A stretch of 64,000 bases of DNA from UBA3495 sp964629875 (GTDB taxonomy: Bacteria > Chloroflexota > Dehalococcoidia > Lucifugimonadales > UBA3495): assembly GCA_964629875.1 (NCBI GenBank), contig CAZVRK010000009.1:1-64000 (forward strand), in the 5' to 3' direction. This document shows positions 60,971-64,000 of the stretch, one piece after another (position 1 is the first letter of the stretch; each line of letters begins with the position of its first letter). The notes below the pieces were generated by a model. It was not told where the DNA came from. It did not search any database and worked only from the letters and a program-made list of their open reading frames with translations. Both the position numbers and the translations under genes were made by a program.

Positions 60971-61014
60971 ACAAAAAGAATCCCCAGCGCATATGCGCTG
61001 GGGATTCTTTTTGT
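60971..61014. terminator. bidirectional intrinsic terminator, perfect 44-base palindrome
   Basis: Bases 60971-60992 are exactly complementary to 60993-61014: an A-rich flank, GAATCCCCAGCGCAT, then its complement and a T-run. It separates the convergent TPP-enzyme and binding-protein genes and should stop transcription in both directions. Confidence 0.93.
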
Positions 61015-61029
61015 AGTTTGGCTTCTAGG

Positions 61030-62865
61030 TTACTCGAATCGAACATCCCATAGAGCACTTGGATATGGCTGTAAGGGCCATGGTGTCCATGAAGTGACTC
61101 TGCTTGATACTCCGTATGGTTGGTTCAAATAACCAGGAGTGAAGTCATAATGCTTATCGAATACTGCTTTGAGTGCCTTATTGTAAGCATCGTGGCGTAC
61201 CGAGAGATCTCCAGCAGTAGCTAGTGCTGGCATTATGTATTTCTCAGCTAGCTCAGGGTCTGAGCATATATATCCACCTTCGGCATATCGTCCCATCATG
61301 CGACGACCTCCGTCGAAGGTGTTTTCATTGGTTCTAACCACGTATTGACCAGCTATTTCTCCAGCGTATTGGATCTTCTTGGTAGAAACTTCCTCGCCGA
61401 CACTAACTTCGCAGTCTATGCCGAGATTCTGTTGCCACATGCTGCAGATCAATTCAGAAACTTCTACTGTGAGTGGAGCTCCCGCTCCTACCCAGGTATG
61501 AATCATTAATGTCCTTCCACCATTGAATCCTTCACCTCCTGGATATCCTGCATCTGCTAGAAGCTGTTGTGCTTTAGCTGCGTCAAATGGTAGAGGGGCT
61601 ATGTTCTCCTCGTAGCCTAAGCCCGATGGGCTGGCTATTCCCTGGTACCCCGCGATTTCAAAAGCTTTCTCGCCGCCATACAACTGTTGTATAAGGGTTT
61701 TGTCTATGGCGTAGTCCAAGGCGAAACGTACTCTCTCATCGTTACACATTATTGGATTGCTATCATTATCGAGTTCACGATCACAACCGTTTGCGTTTAT
61801 CCAGATATGGACAGCTTCAGGTGCGTACACGATTTGGCCGTTTCCTTTCTGTATCTGGTCAATGACAGTTAAGTCTGCTTCGATAATATCGGCTGTGCCA
61901 GCTTGGAGGGCCGCTACCCTGGTAGATAGTTCCGGTACTAAACGTAGCGAAACGCTATTGAATGGGTAGGTGCGATGTTCCATGGCAAAGTAATCAGGGA
62001 AACGCTCATATCTAATTTCTTCCGAATATAGATGCCCGGTTACTGAGAATGGGCCGATATGACCGGGAGAAGGATTTTGCTGAAAGGCAGCGGCTCTTGA
62101 GCAAACCTCTTCTGGAGTGCAATTCTCTACCTTCTCACCTTCTGGCAAACTCATCCAGTAGTCTTTATTGGTCACGGTGCCCATAGTCAGATTGTCGATT
62201 TCAGACAGTGCTACACCTAGGTTACCAAGAGGTTCAAAAGTTGTTATCTTGAAGGTATCTGGGCCACTCACCGACATATCGGATATGGCACGAGCGACAC
62301 GTACTTTAGATACGCTGGCAGATTCTTCCGAGATGGCGAAATTAAATGTGAAATCTACATCGTCTACATTCAGTTCATCACCGTTGTGGAATTTAATTCC
62401 CTCTTTTATGGTAAATTCCCAACCTAAGCCATCGTCAACTATCTCCCACTTGCTGGCTATACCTGTATCAGATGATAGGACCAGGCTTCCATCCTCCATT
62501 TGGCCGCCGATTAGCCACGATTGTGCCAACCTCACATAGGTGTTGTTCTCTGCTTGGTCATACTTGCTATCCCAGATTTCATTTCCCTGTGTGGTGAGCA
62601 TTATGTTGAACTGGTCTACTGTTTTATAGCCACCAATTGGAGTTGGTGCTGGTGTCGGGGTTGCAACTACTAGCTTTTCAACTTCCGTTTCCACCACTTT
62701 TTCTACTTGTTTCTCAACCTCGACTTCCTTGATAACTTCTACTTGAACTTCTTTAACTACCTCTCTCTCGATGATTTCTGGAGCTGCTGCTGATCCGCAA
62801 GCGACTCCGAGGATCATTAACGATACTGATAAGAACCATACTGGTTTAGTGATAAAATTTATCAA
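61030..62865 (-). CDS. ABC transporter solute-binding lipoprotein, family 5 (oligopeptide/nickel type)
   Basis: A 611-residue lipoprotein. The signal peptide ends ILGVAC with lipidated Cys23. A linker from about 31 to 68 is made of Val/Glu/Lys repeats (VVKEVQVEVIKEVEVEKQ), followed by a Thr-Pro stretch (ATPTPAPTP) that should lift the domain off the membrane. Then comes the SBP_bac_5 fold with WEFTIKEGIKFHNGDELNVDDVDFTFN. The start is a TTG with GGAGG six bases upstream. No permease or ATPase genes adjoin, so its transporter must be encoded elsewhere. Ligands may be peptides or other solutes. Confidence 0.92.
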   Translation of the reverse strand: MINFITKPVWFLSVSLMILGVACGSAAAPEIIEREVVKEVQVEVIKEVEVEKQVEKVVETEVEKLVVATPTPAPTPIGGYKTVDQFNIMLTTQGNEIWDSKYDQAENNTYVRLAQSWLIGGQMEDGSLVLSSDTGIASKWEIVDDGLGWEFTIKEGIKFHNGDELNVDDVDFTFNFAISEESASVSKVRVARAISDMSVSGPDTFKITTFEPLGNLGVALSEIDNLTMGTVTNKDYWMSLPEGEKVENCTPEEVCSRAAAFQQNPSPGHIGPFSVTGHLYSEEIRYERFPDYFAMEHRTYPFNSVSLRLVPELSTRVAALQAGTADIIEADLTVIDQIQKGNGQIVYAPEAVHIWINANGCDRELDNDSNPIMCNDERVRFALDYAIDKTLIQQLYGGEKAFEIAGYQGIASPSGLGYEENIAPLPFDAAKAQQLLADAGYPGGEGFNGGRTLMIHTWVGAGAPLTVEVSELICSMWQQNLGIDCEVSVGEEVSTKKIQYAGEIAGQYVVRTNENTFDGGRRMMGRYAEGGYICSDPELAEKYIMPALATAGDLSVRHDAYNKALKAVFDKHYDFTPGYLNQPYGVSSRVTSWTPWPLQPYPSALWDVRFE

Positions 62866-63485
62866 ACTAGTCCTCCATTGAAATATTGTGGTTCGATATG
62901 GGTATCAGGTCTTTGGGTTTCAGTAGTACTCTCTTGATTGGGTAGGGGGAGCTCTCATCCACTTTAGAGGGTCTCTCACGAATTCGAGTAGCGATAGTAT
63001 GCCACGATGCAATAATTCCATGACCTGGAGGGCATATCGTGGCTTGAACAGCGTAGGATTTGTGGCAGGGAATATGTTGATGACGCCAGTTATCAATGCT
63101 TGCTTTGTCCAAGCTTCACTAGCAGCGTTATAATAAACTGGGGAACGTGTGACCATCACGATCCTACGCTCTAGGTGCTACAGGTTGTCCGCCCTGCGCC
63201 TAGGGCTCTTTATTATCGAATTTGTTTCTGCCTAATGTGATAGATCTAACCGCGTTATATATCGACGATTTGCTCATAGTATATCTTTTAACACTACGAT
63301 TACCTGTCATTACATTTGCATATTTCGTATAATATATAATATTAAATGCATTAAACTATATAGTAATTCGCAATCCACGCCTTTATTTGATGCCCTAATA
63401 TATATAATCTGGTGACCTGATGTCAAGATTCATAAGGGGCTCTTTGGTGCCAAATTGTGTCTTGGCCTAACAGAAATGAAGAAGC
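62866..63485. other. 620-base intergenic region
   Basis: This is the largest gap in the window. It is AT-rich toward its right side (about 63220-63420). Small frames exist; the only one with a ribosome site is a 78-codon minus-strand frame ending at 62920. GCCCT (63191-63195) pairs with AGGGC (63202-63206), followed by TCTTTATT, a weak plus-strand terminator-like hairpin. I see no RNA gene or mobile element. Confidence 0.6.
62920..63156 (-). CDS. possible small protein, about 78 aa
   Basis: A minus-strand frame beginning with an ATG that has AGGA five bases upstream. The peptide is amphipathic and not repetitive (TKQALITGVINIFPATNP, then MELLHRGILSLLEFVRD), but I recognise no family. It ends 55 bases before the binding-lipoprotein start and could be cotranscribed with it, or be chance. 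It may be the leftover of a longer gene. Confidence 0.25.
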   Translation of the reverse strand: MVTRSPVYYNAASEAWTKQALITGVINIFPATNPTLFKPRYALQVMELLHRGILSLLEFVRDPLKWMRAPPTQSREYY

Positions 63486-64000
63486 TTATTTAAATATCTT
63501 GGACTTAACCAGTAAGCTGCAGATGATCAATGCGATAATGCCAGATACACCTAACAATACAAATGAGGCAAGTGTTGATAGAAATTCTAATTCTGAGCTG
63601 AATGTTGAAACTTGCTTCATGCCAATTGCAACGCTGCCGCTCAATACAGTAATTCCAAATAAGACACGTATTCTGGATGGGTCAACTAATTTCGTTGCTC
63701 CCGCTCCCAGTTGAGACCCTAGTGAAGCTGCTGTCAACATTACTATGGCCATGGTGGGGTCAACATGATTTCCAAGGGAATATATAAAGGTCCCTACAGA
63801 TCCTGTAATGATGATCTGAAACAAGTCGGTTCCTATGGCGACTGTTGTTGGAATTCCTACGACATAGACCAACAGCGGCATTAGGATGAATCCTCCTCCG
63901 GCACCAAGCAACCCGGCGAGGAATCCTATAAAGAAACCGATAGATATAGGTATAAAAATGGAAATGCTATCTACTTTTGAAACAGGTAATTTCACGTACG
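63486..64000 (-). CDS. TauE/SafE (TSUP) family permease, C-terminal part (cut by window edge)
   Basis: The frame is open to the right edge; the visible 169 residues are probably the second half of a TSUP permease. The half starts with a short linker, then GFFIGFLAGLLGAGGGFILMPLLVYVVG, the second of the two characteristic Gly-rich helices, and continues with three further membrane segments ending ICSLLVKSKIFK. Family members export sulfite, sulfoacetate or other organosulfur anions, or take up sulfur compounds. A GTG at 63995 lacks a visible ribosome site. The gene ends without a clear terminator. Confidence 0.8.
   Translation of the reverse strand, partial: YVKLPVSKVDSISIFIPISIGFFIGFLAGLLGAGGGFILMPLLVYVVGIPTTVAIGTDLFQIIITGSVGTFIYSLGNHVDPTMAIVMLTAASLGSQLGAGATKLVDPSRIRVLFGITVLSGSVAIGMKQVSTFSSELEFLSTLASFVLLGVSGIIALIICSLLVKSKIFK

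Noticed and set aside
62640..62800. Repetitive GAAGTT-type tract
   Set aside because: It encodes the Val/Glu/Lys-rich stalk of the binding lipoprotein and is explained by protein repeats.
62867..63112. 81-codon minus-strand frame before the binding lipoprotein
   Set aside because: It contains the ribosome site of the lipoprotein gene and shows no protein-like pattern; no own ribosome site.
63301..63420. AT-rich stretch as a possible origin or attachment site
   Set aside because: No DnaA-box cluster, direct repeat or integrase gene is visible; it looks like an ordinary intergenic region.

Overview
This 64 kb window is ordinary, densely packed bacterial chromosome with moderate to low GC, short intergenic gaps and good Shine-Dalgarno sites. 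TTG and GTG starts are frequent. The gene content suggests a free-living, probably marine, aerobic member of the Chloroflexota, in the direction of SAR202/Dehalococcoidia. The clues are a family-5 solute-binding lipoprotein with a Val/Glu/Lys-rich linker, an NADPH:F420 reductase, a nickel superoxide dismutase, NIPSNAP, Ldh2 and CaiB proteins, a mycobacterial-type RpiB, and a siroheme-decarboxylase tetrapyrrole cluster. This placement is inference; there is no rRNA or other marker gene in the window. I see no phage, insertion sequence, CRISPR array or integration site. Layout, 1-16.6 kb: a minus-strand operon for a two-subunit (R)-hydratase (HadA/HadB-like) followed by an SDR cut by the window edge; a PanE-like reductase; tRNA-Gly(TCC) with a clear promoter; an arginine cluster transcribed leftward as argJ-argB-argD-argG-aminotransferase-cupin; a DUF1015 gene; a class V aminotransferase; a PcrA/UvrD helicase that looks leaderless; and a NIPSNAP/Ldh2 pair. 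Layout, 16.7-30.8 kb: an M42-like peptidase, sucC-sucD, hflK-hflC, ftsH (the HflKC proteins control FtsH), an asparaginase-family protein with an altered motif, a CaiB/cupin/gamma-carbonic-anhydrase operon, a PEP-mutase-superfamily enzyme and a PIG-L deacetylase. Layout, 31-34 kb: NADPH:F420 reductase and a run of small, poorly characterised proteins, one of which looks like a tandem desulforedoxin that has lost its metal cysteines. Layout, 34-47 kb: HAD and alcohol dehydrogenase genes; an operon rpiB - VLRF1-like release factor - mutS2; a lipoprotein combining a collagen-like stretch with pentapeptide repeats; an MBL hydrolase/enoyl-CoA hydratase pair; ilvD-malic enzyme-rmuC; and sodN. Layout, 47-56 kb: an eight-gene tetrapyrrole operon read leftward as merR - ahbA/ahbB fusion - sirC/met8-like - hemA - hemC - cobA/hemD fusion - hemB - hemL. 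These enzymes run from glutamyl-tRNA to siroheme and on to 12,18-didecarboxysiroheme, which points to heme (or heme d1-type) synthesis through siroheme. Layout, 56-64 kb: two VOC proteins with aroK and aroB, a TPP-dependent enzyme behind a near-consensus promoter, an orphan oligopeptide-type binding lipoprotein, and the end of a TauE/SafE (TSUP) permease. The strongest candidates for new biology are the VLRF1-MutS2 pairing (a possible ribosome-rescue module), the fused AhbA-AhbB protein with its translationally adjoining MerR-type regulator, the cysteine-less desulforedoxin-like protein, and a 37-bp-arm perfect inverted repeat between hflC and sucC.
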